A stretch of DNA of 5,245 nt, from contig DKYS01000129.1 in the NCBI GenBank assembly GCA_002493395.1, positions 1 through 5,245 on the forward strand. Reading direction: 5' to 3'. Source of the stretch: Turicibacter sp. UBA7094. Lineage in GTDB: Bacteria > Bacillota_I > Bacilli_A > MOL361 > Turicibacteraceae. The notes beneath the pieces were generated by a model, which ran no database searches, was not told the DNA's origin, and saw nothing but the letters and a program-made list of their open reading frames with translations. This document shows positions 1 to 5,169 of the stretch, one piece after another. The position numbers and the translations under genes are program-made. The first letter of the stretch is position 1. Each line of letters opens with the position of its first letter.

Positions 1-97
1 ACAAAAATTTCTAACCCGTGTGGTCATGGAGAAAACGCTTTCCCCGTGCAACGGTTCATGTATAACCGGAAAAGATGCCATGCTTAATGACTTTTAG
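1..97 (+). other. Left-edge stretch, possibly the 3' end of a plus-strand gene
   Basis: Two plus-strand frames are open from the window edge. One ends with TAA at 85-87 and contains NPCGHGENAF, faintly like the NP-x-GDG-x-A tail of non-hydrolysing UDP-GlcNAc 2-epimerases. The other ends with TAG at 95-97 and reads SPCNGSCITGKDAMLNDF. Both stop shortly before the terminator at 115-156, which also has a T-run in the plus direction, so a convergent gene ending here is reasonable. Third codon positions are not AT-biased in either frame, which weakens the case for coding. The 2-epimerase likeness is too short to name the gene. Confidence 0.25.
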
Positions 98-114
98 AGA
101 TTTTTCTCATTTAT

Positions 115-156
115 AAAAAGGATGCGTCTATCCATTTGGAAGAACCCATCCTTTTT
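115..156 (-). terminator. Bidirectional terminator downstream of the WYL regulator
   Basis: AAAAAGGATG (115-124) pairs perfectly with CATCCTTTTT (147-156), giving a 10-bp stem and a 22-base loop. Because the stem ends in A/T runs, it has a U-tract in both directions. It starts 5 bases after the minus-strand regulator's stop codon and would also stop plus-strand transcription arriving from the left edge. Confidence 0.85.
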
Positions 157-161
157 GATGT

Positions 162-1139
162 TTAAGCCTCTAATCTCTTATAATAACTTTGCATGCGGTC
201 TAATCGAGCTTTTGCTTTTTCCACTAAATCTTGTGGAGTTAAAAGATGAATCCAATCACCTTGACTAAAAATCCACATCAGTAATCCTTGTTCATAAGCC
301 ATCGCTTCAATAATACAGTATCCATTTCCCTCTTCAATCACTCTAGAAATTGGAAATTTATCAAGCACTGCTTCAACAGAATGCCCTGTAAATCGAAACG
401 TAAACTTTATTAATTCACCTTGATACATCATGTTAATTTTATTTCGAAAATCTCCGGATTCAAAACGGTGCGCATAAGGAATCTTAAATGACTCCTTTAA
501 AACGTCATAGGATAAAATCCGGTCGACTCGGAATGAAATAGGGTACGGAATATCTCTATCGGTAACATAGCAGACCACGTAAAAGTAAAAATCACAAAAC
601 AATAATCCAACTGGGGCAACCATATAAGTCGATACCGTATTATTCGCCTTTTTATACTCAATCGTCATTTTATGAGAACTGTCAATCAGATGACTAAAAC
701 TCCAAATACGATCTATTAATTGTTGTTCATGTTTAAGAGGCGTAAAATGTAATCGTTCATTACTAATAAACGCCTGAACCATTTTACTATCTTCTTCATC
801 TAACACTGCACAAAGGGAATCAATCATCTGATCAAGTTCATCAACTGATAAAGAGCGTGTCCCGAGTAATAATTTAATCAGAACAAGGACTTGCTTGACG
901 TCCAATGGTTGTTTCACTGATTTTTTTAAATAGTACTTCTTTTTTTGATGATCGTATTCAATGCATTGATCTCCCAGGCCGCCCACCCGTTGACTAAAGT
1001 AAGCACGTAAAGTGGCGATATCCCGCTCAAATGTCCGACTATCAACACCAAACATCTCCTGAATCTCATCCTTCGTAACTTCGCTTCTTTGTAACAACCG
1101 CTCTAGCATATATAAAATCCGTGTATTCTTATCGTACAT
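162..1139 (-). CDS. WYL-domain helix-turn-helix transcriptional regulator
   Basis: This is a 325-residue DNA-binding regulator of the YafY/WYL type, a usual length for that family. Residues 1-50 form a winged HTH of the HTH_11 (DeoR-like) kind; the recognition region is about 21-43 (DEIQEMFGVDSRTFERDI). Residues 158-215 are the WYL domain, with APVGLL, FYFYVVCYV and the conserved arginine motif SFRVDRI (202-208). Residues 243-315 form the WCX C-terminal extension with the typical GDWIHLLTP. WYL domains are thought to sense ligands, often nucleotides or nucleic acid; the ligand here is unknown. The start at 1139 was chosen because a GGGTGAT SD sequence lies 6 bases upstream and a TATAAT box at 1210-1215 makes in-frame ATGs at 1232 and 1211 fall at or before the transcript start. 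It is a single-gene unit with no target operon in view. The W-Y-L residues read F-Y-V, a tolerated variation. Confidence 0.92.
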   Translation of the reverse strand: MYDKNTRILYMLERLLQRSEVTKDEIQEMFGVDSRTFERDIATLRAYFSQRVGGLGDQCIEYDHQKKKYYLKKSVKQPLDVKQVLVLIKLLLGTRSLSVDELDQMIDSLCAVLDEEDSKMVQAFISNERLHFTPLKHEQQLIDRIWSFSHLIDSSHKMTIEYKKANNTVSTYMVAPVGLLFCDFYFYVVCYVTDRDIPYPISFRVDRILSYDVLKESFKIPYAHRFESGDFRNKINMMYQGELIKFTFRFTGHSVEAVLDKFPISRVIEEGNGYCIIEAMAYEQGLLMWIFSQGDWIHLLTPQDLVEKAKARLDRMQSYYKRLEA

Positions 1140-1209
1140 GTCCTTATCACCCACTGTTAGAAAGATTCCCCTATTCGCCCAAACGAGGGCGTATTGATTA
1201 CCTCTTAAC

Positions 1210-1242
1210 ATTATACTAAGACGTACCGACATAATTTGTCGG
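1210..1242 (-). promoter_or_regulatory. Promoter and candidate operator of the WYL regulator
   Basis: On the minus strand a TATAAT -10 box occupies 1210-1215, giving a predicted start near 1203 and a leader of about 65 bases. No good -35 is present at 17-bp spacing. Instead a perfect inverted repeat, CCGACA-TAATT-TGTCGG (1226-1242), covers the region between about -24 and -40. A dyad here is what an autoregulatory or activator site would look like. The -10 is seen directly; the operator role is inferred. Confidence 0.5.
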
Positions 1243-1271
1243 GATAGTAAAATAATTGAAAATTATTTCCT

Positions 1272-1319
1272 CTATAAAAAAGGATTAATCGCCATTAGGG
1301 GATTAATCCTTTTTTATAG
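1272..1319 (-). terminator. Strong terminator between the lipoprotein operon and the WYL gene
   Basis: A perfect 19-bp stem, 1272-1290 against 1301-1319, encloses a 10-base loop (GCCATTAGGG). The stem contains an A6 run on one arm and a T6 run on the other, so it could act in both directions. It lies 214 bases after the lipoprotein stop codon and about 30 bases upstream of the WYL promoter region, insulating that gene from read-through. Confidence 0.85.
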
Positions 1320-1389
1320 TCATTGTTATGACGAAATTCTCCTTAAATCTTCAAGTACTCCTATCTAACCAAACTCGTTTAATTCAACA

Positions 1390-1541
1390 TCATTTTTCTT
1401 GTGATATTTCAAATCTATAAACCCATGGCTTAACATAGGCTCTGAGTCTCTCCCAAATCCAATCATATGACCCACTTAAAAAGATGCTGAATTATTTATC
1501 ACTTGATGGGCCATCTGTTTAACTTGAAAGACTTTATTCAC
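1390..1541 (-). pseudogene. Possible decayed third gene of the lipoprotein operon
   Basis: A GTG at 1539-1541 overlaps the end of the lipoprotein gene and opens a 21-residue frame containing QMAHQVINNSASF, ending at TAA 1476-1478. A neighbouring frame continues from the same place as FLSGSYDWIWERLRAYVKP and then WVYRFEISQEK, stopping at TGA 1390-1392. Reading the two together needs one frame change at a T-run around 1478-1482. The joined text looks protein-like (Trp, Tyr and charged residues), and the distance from the lipoprotein gene to its terminator leaves room for a lost gene. A transposase tail is one possibility, but I do not recognise a family. It may equally be non-coding 3' sequence. 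Confidence 0.3.
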
Positions 1542-2244
1542 CTGTTGTTTCCGTCACTTCAAGATAGTCTGCCTGATAACGGTCAATAACATCGTGTAAC
1601 AACTTTTCCGACTTCACAAAAGTCACTGTCACATTTCCTATTAAGTCGGCGTTCATTGATGGCGTCCAAGTTGATTTGGGTTGCACATATTGAGGATACC
1701 GGTCTTCTTCCATACTTAATTCAAAGCGATAGATGGTGCCTTCAACTAAAAAGCTTCCGTCACCATTATCAAATACTCGATCGACTTGTGTCACCTTATC
1801 CATTAAAAATCCCGTTTCACGCAACGGATGATAAAACGTCTCATCTTGAAAGAGCCATTCCCCATTTCCTTTCTTCTCTAACTGACAATCAAAGTACATG
1901 TTTAATTTTTCGGTAAATTCATCATAATTAAATGGATTATAATACGCACCATCGACTTCTAAAACAGGAGGAATCTTTCCTTCGTAAGCATACAACATAA
2001 ACCCTAAATTTAATAACTGCGCCTGATCTTGATTCTGCTTATCATACGATAGAAATCCCACTTGACTTAAATTGCTTAAATATTCATTAAGTCGGGTTAA
2101 CTCCTGATTCGTTAAATTTTCGGTAATTTCCTCACGCTGTTTGACAACTTCTTCTGTTGCTTGTTCTCCAACCTCTTTCTCTTTTGGTGCTTGACATCCT
2201 ACTAACACCATAAAAGATAATAGGCAAACTCCCATTTTCTTCAT
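1534..2244 (-). CDS. Putative lipoprotein of unknown function
   Basis: A 236-residue exported lipoprotein. Residues 1-16 are a short signal peptide (MKKMGVCLLSFMVLVG) and Cys17 is the lipidation site in the lipobox LVGC, so the mature protein should be anchored to the outer face of the membrane. A Glu/Lys/Gln/Thr-rich linker (about 20-48) leads to a globular part starting ELTRLNEYLSNLSQVGFLSY, a pattern seen in uncharacterised Bacillota lipoproteins; no catalytic motif is visible. The start at 2244 is set by the signal peptide and by GGGGGGAT upstream; an in-frame ATG at 2301 would bury the signal and overlap the upstream gene. It begins 16 bases after the 100-residue gene, which argues for co-transcription. 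A substrate-binding or envelope-sensing role is possible but unsupported. Confidence 0.82.
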   Translation of the reverse strand: MKKMGVCLLSFMVLVGCQAPKEKEVGEQATEEVVKQREEITENLTNQELTRLNEYLSNLSQVGFLSYDKQNQDQAQLLNLGFMLYAYEGKIPPVLEVDGAYYNPFNYDEFTEKLNMYFDCQLEKKGNGEWLFQDETFYHPLRETGFLMDKVTQVDRVFDNGDGSFLVEGTIYRFELSMEEDRYPQYVQPKSTWTPSMNADLIGNVTVTFVKSEKLLHDVIDRYQADYLEVTETTGE

Positions 2245-2260
2245 CCTATCCCCCCGCTTC

Positions 2261-2563
2261 TTAATAATAACCATTTTCACACAATAATTCGTAACATGCA
2301 TTTACTTCTTCATCAGTAAATAGCGACGCATACTCACCCTTCACAAGGGTTGCCTCCATCGTTAATGCAATTTGTCCTACTTCCACCAATCGATTAAATT
2401 GATCGGACGTTCGTCGTTTACGAATGATTTCTTGTGCCGTTTTAACGACACCAAATCGCTCAATCGTTTGTATGAGCCGTGTCATCTTACACCCATACTC
2501 CCCTTCCGCACGCTGACAATTTTTCAAAACTTCTTGTTGTAACTTTTGTTCTAATGGACTCAT
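2261..2563 (-). CDS. Hypothetical 100-residue protein with a recurrent C-terminal module
   Basis: A small soluble protein without signal peptide or membrane segment. Residues 37-100 match a pattern I recognise from many bacterial proteins of unknown role, often at the C-terminus of phage- or nuclease-associated proteins: GA-x-A-x-L, then SDGF-x-L-x-x-x-GRLDLTVEALVL-PEW-x-x-LFT-x-E. Here it reads FGVVKTAQEII, then SDQFNRLVEVGQIALTME (53-70), then EYASLFTDEEV. No accession is claimed. Residues 1-36 are mostly charged helix. The SD AGGAG is 13 bases from the ATG, longer than usual, so translation may be weak. It is the first gene of a two-gene operon with the lipoprotein, but nothing in it suggests how the two work together. 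Confidence 0.78.
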   Translation of the reverse strand: MSPLEQKLQQEVLKNCQRAEGEYGCKMTRLIQTIERFGVVKTAQEIIRKRRTSDQFNRLVEVGQIALTMEATLVKGEYASLFTDEEVNACYELLCENGYY

Positions 2564-2652
2564 ATCGTTAAAAAAACTCCTATCTTAATATTTTTCTAAT
2601 CTTAGTTATTGCCAAAAATAAGTGGTTTAATCCCACTCCTTTAGTCGTTTCT

Positions 2653-2661
2653 ATTTTATCA
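2653..2661 (-). promoter_or_regulatory. Probable extended -10 promoter of the 100-residue protein/lipoprotein operon
   Basis: On the minus strand TGATAAAAT combines a TG extension with a TAAAAT hexamer (5 of 6 to consensus). The expected start is near 2646, leaving a leader of about 80 bases before the ATG at 2563. The -35 region at 17-bp spacing (GGACGT) is poor, as is common with extended -10 promoters. The leader contains a further AAAGGAG without a usable start codon. Confidence 0.4.
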
Positions 2662-2818
2662 TTTCCCACACTTTTACGTCCGCTCCTTTTTACTAAACCT
2701 CTCGATTTTTCTTCATTTTAAATCTCCCAGCAAAGCTAACAGAGGAGACTAACTATCAATCTTTCCTATATAAACTTATGGATTCAATATAACTGTAAGG
2801 ACTTCTAAAAACAGAACC

Positions 2819-2863
2819 AAAAAAACACCTCTATATTAGAAATTTCGTCTAACAGTTGAGGTG
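2819..2863 (-). terminator. Terminator of the glucosaminidase gene
   Basis: On the minus strand CACCTC pairs with GAGGTG (2858-2863 with 2826-2831), followed after an internal loop by a second helix TTAGA/TCTAA with a 7-base apical loop. An unbroken T7 (2819-2825) follows the last GAGGTG directly. It lies 117 bases after the stop codon of the glucosaminidase gene and separates it from the next operon. Confidence 0.85.
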
Positions 2864-2980
2864 CAATCCGTTTTTCGTTATAACGCTACAAAATTCACAT
2901 CGATTAGCATGCAAAGCGACTGACGATCGTCCTTCCTATGTAAAAAACTTATCTGAACTTATCGATTCAAAAACTATTTT

Positions 2981-3865
2981 CTAATCCACTTGTAAAGAAT
3001 GATCGATTAATTGTAAATTATATTGGCGAATTAACTCACCTATTCTTTTAGCATACGTTTTATTTCCTTGCTCGTCAACCGCCGTGCTATAACCTGCATT
3101 TTCCAAAGCTTTTGCTTGTTCTCGATACGTTTTTGCTTCAAAAACACCATGCTCCGTGTAACGGGGATTATTAGCTAAAAAATGTCCGTGATCAATTAAA
3201 GAATCACTAACAGAATCATAGCTTCGAAAATCATCCATCACTTCCGTATTATACCCCTCCATGGTACTCACTGTAATTGCCTCTCCCTCCCAATTTAGTC
3301 CGACTTTAATACCAAATAAGTTATTAGCCTCAAGTGACAATTCCGATTGACCAAAATTAGATTCTAATATGGCCTGAGCGATCGTGATTGATGGCAAAAT
3401 CCCATACAGTCTATAATTTTCAATAGCTCCCTCTTTTAGAGAATTAATAAACGTCATTTCAAAAGAATCAGCTTTTAATTTATTCGGAACATATCCATAA
3501 TCAGAAAGTGTACTTAAATTCTGATAAGCTCTCTCTTTTTCAACCTCACTATACTCCTGGATTTCTAAAACTTGTTCAAATGAGTGTAAAACACCATCCT
3601 TAGTAAAGTAAGTTATTGCTTCATCTAAATCTGAAGATGAAATTTGCGATAAATCTTTTGTTTGGTCCATCGCAATAAGGGCAACAATTTCTTGCCAATT
3701 TAGTTGAAAGTGACCCTCTCCCTGCTCATCCACATAATTAATAATAAAGGGAAGATCAAGTCGTTCTTTATCTAACGAGAGATTAAACTTCCCCCACGAA
3801 AAAAGGCTTAAAAATCCAAGGATTAAAATTGGAGCAATCAGTACTGATACATAACTTCGCTTCAT
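2981..3865 (-). CDS. Membrane-anchored GH73 endo-beta-N-acetylglucosaminidase
   Basis: A 294-residue peptidoglycan hydrolase acting outside the membrane, cutting the glycan strand after N-acetylglucosamine. Residues 1-24 are an uncleaved or weakly cleaved signal/anchor (MKRSYVSVLIAPILILGFLS). Residues 40-130 are an accessory segment (LNWQEIVALIAMDQ) that recalls the N-terminal part of some Bacillota muramidases. Residues 135-287 are the glucosaminidase domain: AQAILESNFGQS with probable catalytic Glu168, NNLFGIK (181-187), FRSYDSVSDSL (213-223) and GYSTAVDEQGNKTYAKRI (258-275). This is LytG-like in size, but no specific gene name is safe. The start at 3865 follows GGGGGAT and begins the signal peptide; a frame extending to 4003 would start upstream of the promoter. 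It is a single-gene unit with its own terminator. No wall-binding repeats are present. A phage origin is unlikely given the anchor and lack of phage neighbours. Confidence 0.92.
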   Translation of the reverse strand: MKRSYVSVLIAPILILGFLSLFSWGKFNLSLDKERLDLPFIINYVDEQGEGHFQLNWQEIVALIAMDQTKDLSQISSSDLDEAITYFTKDGVLHSFEQVLEIQEYSEVEKERAYQNLSTLSDYGYVPNKLKADSFEMTFINSLKEGAIENYRLYGILPSITIAQAILESNFGQSELSLEANNLFGIKVGLNWEGEAITVSTMEGYNTEVMDDFRSYDSVSDSLIDHGHFLANNPRYTEHGVFEAKTYREQAKALENAGYSTAVDEQGNKTYAKRIGELIRQYNLQLIDHSLQVD

Positions 3866-3965
3866 AACATCCCCCATTCTAAAAAATTTCAAATAAATAT
3901 TTAGGTTAAAATGAAATACCGGTTCGCTTCGTCCCTCCTCTAAGAGGCACGCCATGAATTGCTTT

Positions 3966-3974
3966 ATTATAGCA
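3966..3974 (-). promoter_or_regulatory. Extended -10 promoter of the glucosaminidase gene
   Basis: TGCTATAAT on the minus strand is a perfect -10 hexamer with a TG extension. The predicted start near 3959 gives a leader of about 94 bases. A TTGACG lies too far upstream (about 39 bp) to act as its -35 but could serve a second, weaker promoter. The position rules out the longest possible reading frame beginning at 4003. Confidence 0.65.
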
Positions 3975-4085
3975 TACAAATACATCTTATCTTCTTCTAG
4001 CAAGATAAATCGTCAAAACTTTTCATACCATTATTTAATTCTAAACATTTATCCTTTAGTTTATCCAACTATTTTAAAAATATAA

Positions 4086-4123
4086 AAAACTAACTGACGC
4101 CCTCAAAAATGTCAGTTAGTTTT
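4086..4123 (-). terminator. Distal terminator of the Mor/HTH-like unit
   Basis: A perfect 13-bp stem, AAAACTAACTGAC (4086-4098) with GTCAGTTAGTTTT (4111-4123), and a 12-base loop. On the minus strand the stem is followed by a T-rich run (TTTTTTATATTTTT), much stronger than on the plus strand. It comes 34 bases after another minus-strand terminator, so the two act in tandem. Confidence 0.8.
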
Positions 4124-4131
4124 GAAATTTA

Positions 4132-4363
4132 TTATACAATAATTTCGTTCATAAACAAAAAAAGGAGTGGTATTCGACGAGTATTCACTCCGGATAGATT
4201 TAAATTACCTTCATATCCACCTAAAAATTCTATCATTTTTCTTTCTCGACTTATGATTCGTACTTTCTTATTAACTAAAAAATCATGTAGTTACATTAGG
4301 TATTTCATGCGAATTCGCACGAATGGGTATTTGAGACTTATAACGATAAATGGAATTGTTCAA
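4132..4363 (-). pseudogene. Broken reading frames or small RNA between HTH-like gene and terminators
   Basis: On the minus strand one frame from a TTG at 4361-4363 reads LNNSIYRYKSQIPIRANSHE and ends at TGA 4283-4285. A second frame opens at 4290 and reads DFLVNKKVRIISRERK, then MIEFLGGYEGNLNLSGVNTR, ending at TAA 4132-4134. Together they look like one short coding region with a frame change near 4285. However, the second frame runs through the terminator at 4157-4191, so this could instead be non-coding RNA whose 3' end is that hairpin. I do not recognise a family. An opposing plus-strand frame is also open. Confidence 0.3.
4157..4191 (-). terminator. Proximal terminator of the Mor/HTH-like unit
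   Basis: On the minus strand GGAGTG (4186-4191) pairs with CACTCC (4164-4169), followed directly by T7 (4157-4163). The 16-base loop carries the hexamer GAATAC twice in part (direct repeat GTATTC on the plus strand at 4170-4175 and 4181-4186). It is about 195 bases downstream of the HTH-like gene's stop. Confidence 0.7.
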
Positions 4364-4386
4364 TGATCAACTCTTTCTTTTAATCG

Positions 4387-4614
4387 TTAAATTGGTTTTA
4401 CATACTGGCTTAATTTAATTCCTTTTTCAATTTCACTTCGATAGCTATCCGGTAATTGTGCATAACACAAAATATAACTAATTGATAAATTTTTTTCTTC
4501 AATCATCTCTCCATATTTAATTCCAAATAGATACAACATAATGACACGATCTTGTCCATGTATAGCCTGGCTATATAACTCCCTTAGGGCCTTCCCCAAC
4601 TGTAACTCTTCCAC
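4387..4614 (-). CDS. Small HTH-like protein paired with the Mor-family gene
   Basis: A 75-residue soluble protein, probably a small DNA-binding or regulatory protein. It resembles the short HTH-like proteins of Bacillota with the pattern LY-x-x-A, then VIMLYLFGIKYGEMI (24-38), a Ser-led helix pair (SISYILCYAQLPDSYRSEI, 44-62) and GIKLSQYVKP at the end. DNA binding is inferred from this likeness. The start is a GTG at 4614, because AGGGTGAT lies 8 bases upstream by standard SD alignment; a GTG at 4623 is in frame but overlaps that SD. It follows the Mor gene by 44 bases and shares its direction, so they are likely co-transcribed. No membrane segment or catalytic motif is seen. Confidence 0.68.
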   Translation of the reverse strand: MEELQLGKALRELYSQAIHGQDRVIMLYLFGIKYGEMIEEKNLSISYILCYAQLPDSYRSEIEKGIKLSQYVKPI

Positions 4615-4658
4615 ATATATCACCCTATCTTATTCCCATGTTCTATATCAAACAGAAA

Positions 4659-4928
4659 TTAGATATCCTTCGACTCTATTCCAAACTGATCAATTAGTTT
4701 CTTAATCCAACGCTCCGAATATCCTAAATTTCTCGCTAATTCTCTTAAATTTTTACCATTATAATGTTGTTGTAAATACTTTACAGTGTATGTTTTACTA
4801 TATAGTCTCATTGGGAAAGACACCTGTTGTCCCCTATAATACTGATAAATCTTATGAGTCATTTCCTCGCCTAATACCTCTACCATGTCACTATAGATTC
4901 CGTTATAATCCTGTGCCTTACCTTTCAT
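4659..4928 (-). CDS. Mor transcription activator family protein
   Basis: An 89-residue DNA-binding protein of the Mor/C family, named after the phage Mu middle-operon activator. It is shorter than Mu Mor (about 129 residues) and is of the stand-alone type seen in Bacillota. Residues 8-31 are the N-terminal dimerisation helices (MVEVLGEEMTHKIYQYYRG), 34-41 the short strand (QVSFPMRL), and 58-80 the helix-turn-helix (GKNLRELARNLGYSERWIKK). The start has a near-perfect SD, AAGGAGGTGA at 4932-4941, with 6-base spacing, implying strong translation. It is first in a unit with the HTH-like gene, and a dyad overlapping its likely promoter suggests autoregulation. No phage structural gene is near, so a prophage origin is possible but not shown. 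Confidence 0.85.
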   Translation of the reverse strand: MKGKAQDYNGIYSDMVEVLGEEMTHKIYQYYRGQQVSFPMRLYSKTYTVKYLQQHYNGKNLRELARNLGYSERWIKKLIDQFGIESKDI

Positions 4929-4954
4929 GATTCACCTCCTTAAATAGACTCTCT

Positions 4955-4987
4955 CAATGATAAAGTTTTTATCCAAAATTATCATTG
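4955..4987 (-). promoter_or_regulatory. Promoter with overlapping 9-bp inverted repeat upstream of the Mor gene
   Basis: CAATGATAA (4955-4963) and TTATCATTG (4979-4987) are perfect inverted repeats separated by 15 bases. Read on the minus strand, the upstream arm contains ATGATA (4 of 6 to the -35 consensus) and the downstream arm TATCAT (5 of 6 to the -10), with exactly 17 bp between. A protein bound to the dyad would block both elements. A second possible promoter (TTTACA, 15 bp, GATAAT) uses the upstream arm as its -10. The repeat is seen; its role as operator is inferred. Confidence 0.5.
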
Positions 4988-5055
4988 CAGTTTTTCCTTG
5001 TAAAATTCCACAAATAATTCCAATATCAGCGTCTTAAAAAAGGAGATAAATCAAC

Positions 5056-5090
5056 AAAAAAGGCCTTAAAACTACAGAATTAGAGGCCTC
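5056..5090 (-). terminator. Minus-strand terminator upstream of the Mor unit
   Basis: AGGCCT at 5061-5066 and 5084-5089 pair with each other, extended by TAA/TTA across a one-base bulge. On the minus strand the stem runs into TTTTTT (5056-5061). It would stop minus-strand transcripts entering from the right before they reach the Mor promoter, but no minus-strand gene is visible between it and the window edge. Confidence 0.55.
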
Positions 5091-5169
5091 TGAATCAAAT
5101 AAATCACAATCTTTATAAAATAAAATTTAAAATACATGTCTTAATTTGTCGACTTTTTTTGAAAAGTTT

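Larger units (their letters stand above)
2564..2980. other. Non-coding stretch between operon 2261-2563 and the glucosaminidase gene
   Basis: It contains, from right to left on the minus strand, the 3' end of the glucosaminidase transcript with a 10-bp palindrome GACGATCGTC (2922-2931), the terminator at 2819-2863, a stretch with no clear feature, an 8-codon ATG frame (2693-2716) behind a GGGAG, and the probable promoter at 2653-2661. I see no real gene in it on either strand. Confidence 0.6.
3866..4386. other. Gene-free stretch: glucosaminidase leader, tandem terminators and unassigned sequence
   Basis: From left to right it holds the glucosaminidase 5' leader with an unused GGAGGG, the promoter at 3966-3974, a featureless AT-rich spacer (about 3990-4083), two terminators, and about 200 bases with broken minus-strand frames described separately. 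An 86-codon plus-strand frame (4109-4366) covers much of it, but its ATG sits in the loop of a terminator with no SD, so I do not treat it as a gene. Confidence 0.55.

Noticed and set aside
1..97. Riboswitch or other structured RNA at the left edge
   Set aside because: A 7-bp near-hairpin (about 29-46) and a CGGTT/AACCG hairpin are present, but no consensus of a riboswitch class I know could be matched.
1140..1232. N-terminal extension of the WYL regulator to an ATG at 1232
   Set aside because: The extra 31 residues precede the normal HTH start, the -10 box at 1210-1215 lies inside them, and a good SD precedes the ATG at 1139.
1656..1916. Plus-strand open frame of 86 codons
   Set aside because: It lies entirely opposite the lipoprotein gene, has no convincing SD and its translation shows no recognisable domain.
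2245..2301. N-terminal extension of the lipoprotein to an ATG at 2301
   Set aside because: It would overlap the upstream gene's end and put 19 residues in front of a clean signal peptide; the GGGGGGAT SD fits the start at 2244.
2614..2637. AGTGG/CCACT hairpin followed by TATTTTT in the leader of the 100-residue gene
   Set aside because: It looks like an attenuator, but the stem is only 5 bp with an interrupted T-run, and it would begin about 10 bases from the predicted transcript start.
2693..2716. Eight-codon minus-strand frame MKKNREV behind GGGAG
   Set aside because: The SD and spacing are acceptable, but it is too short to judge, lies upstream of the likely promoter at 2653-2661 and has no attenuator that it would control.
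2922..2931. Perfect palindrome GACGATCGTC in the glucosaminidase 3' region
   Set aside because: It has no loop, no T-run and no nearby promoter; a 10-bp palindrome can occur by chance.
3866..4003. N-terminal extension of the glucosaminidase to 4003 or to the ATG at 3955
   Set aside because: The TGCTATAAT promoter lies downstream of 4003, and a start at 3955 would be almost leaderless and place 30 residues before the signal/anchor.
4109..4366. Plus-strand open frame of 85 residues
   Set aside because: The ATG sits in the loop of the terminator at 4086-4123, there is no SD, and the product is a basic sequence without domain-like features; kept only as a note in the finding on this segment.
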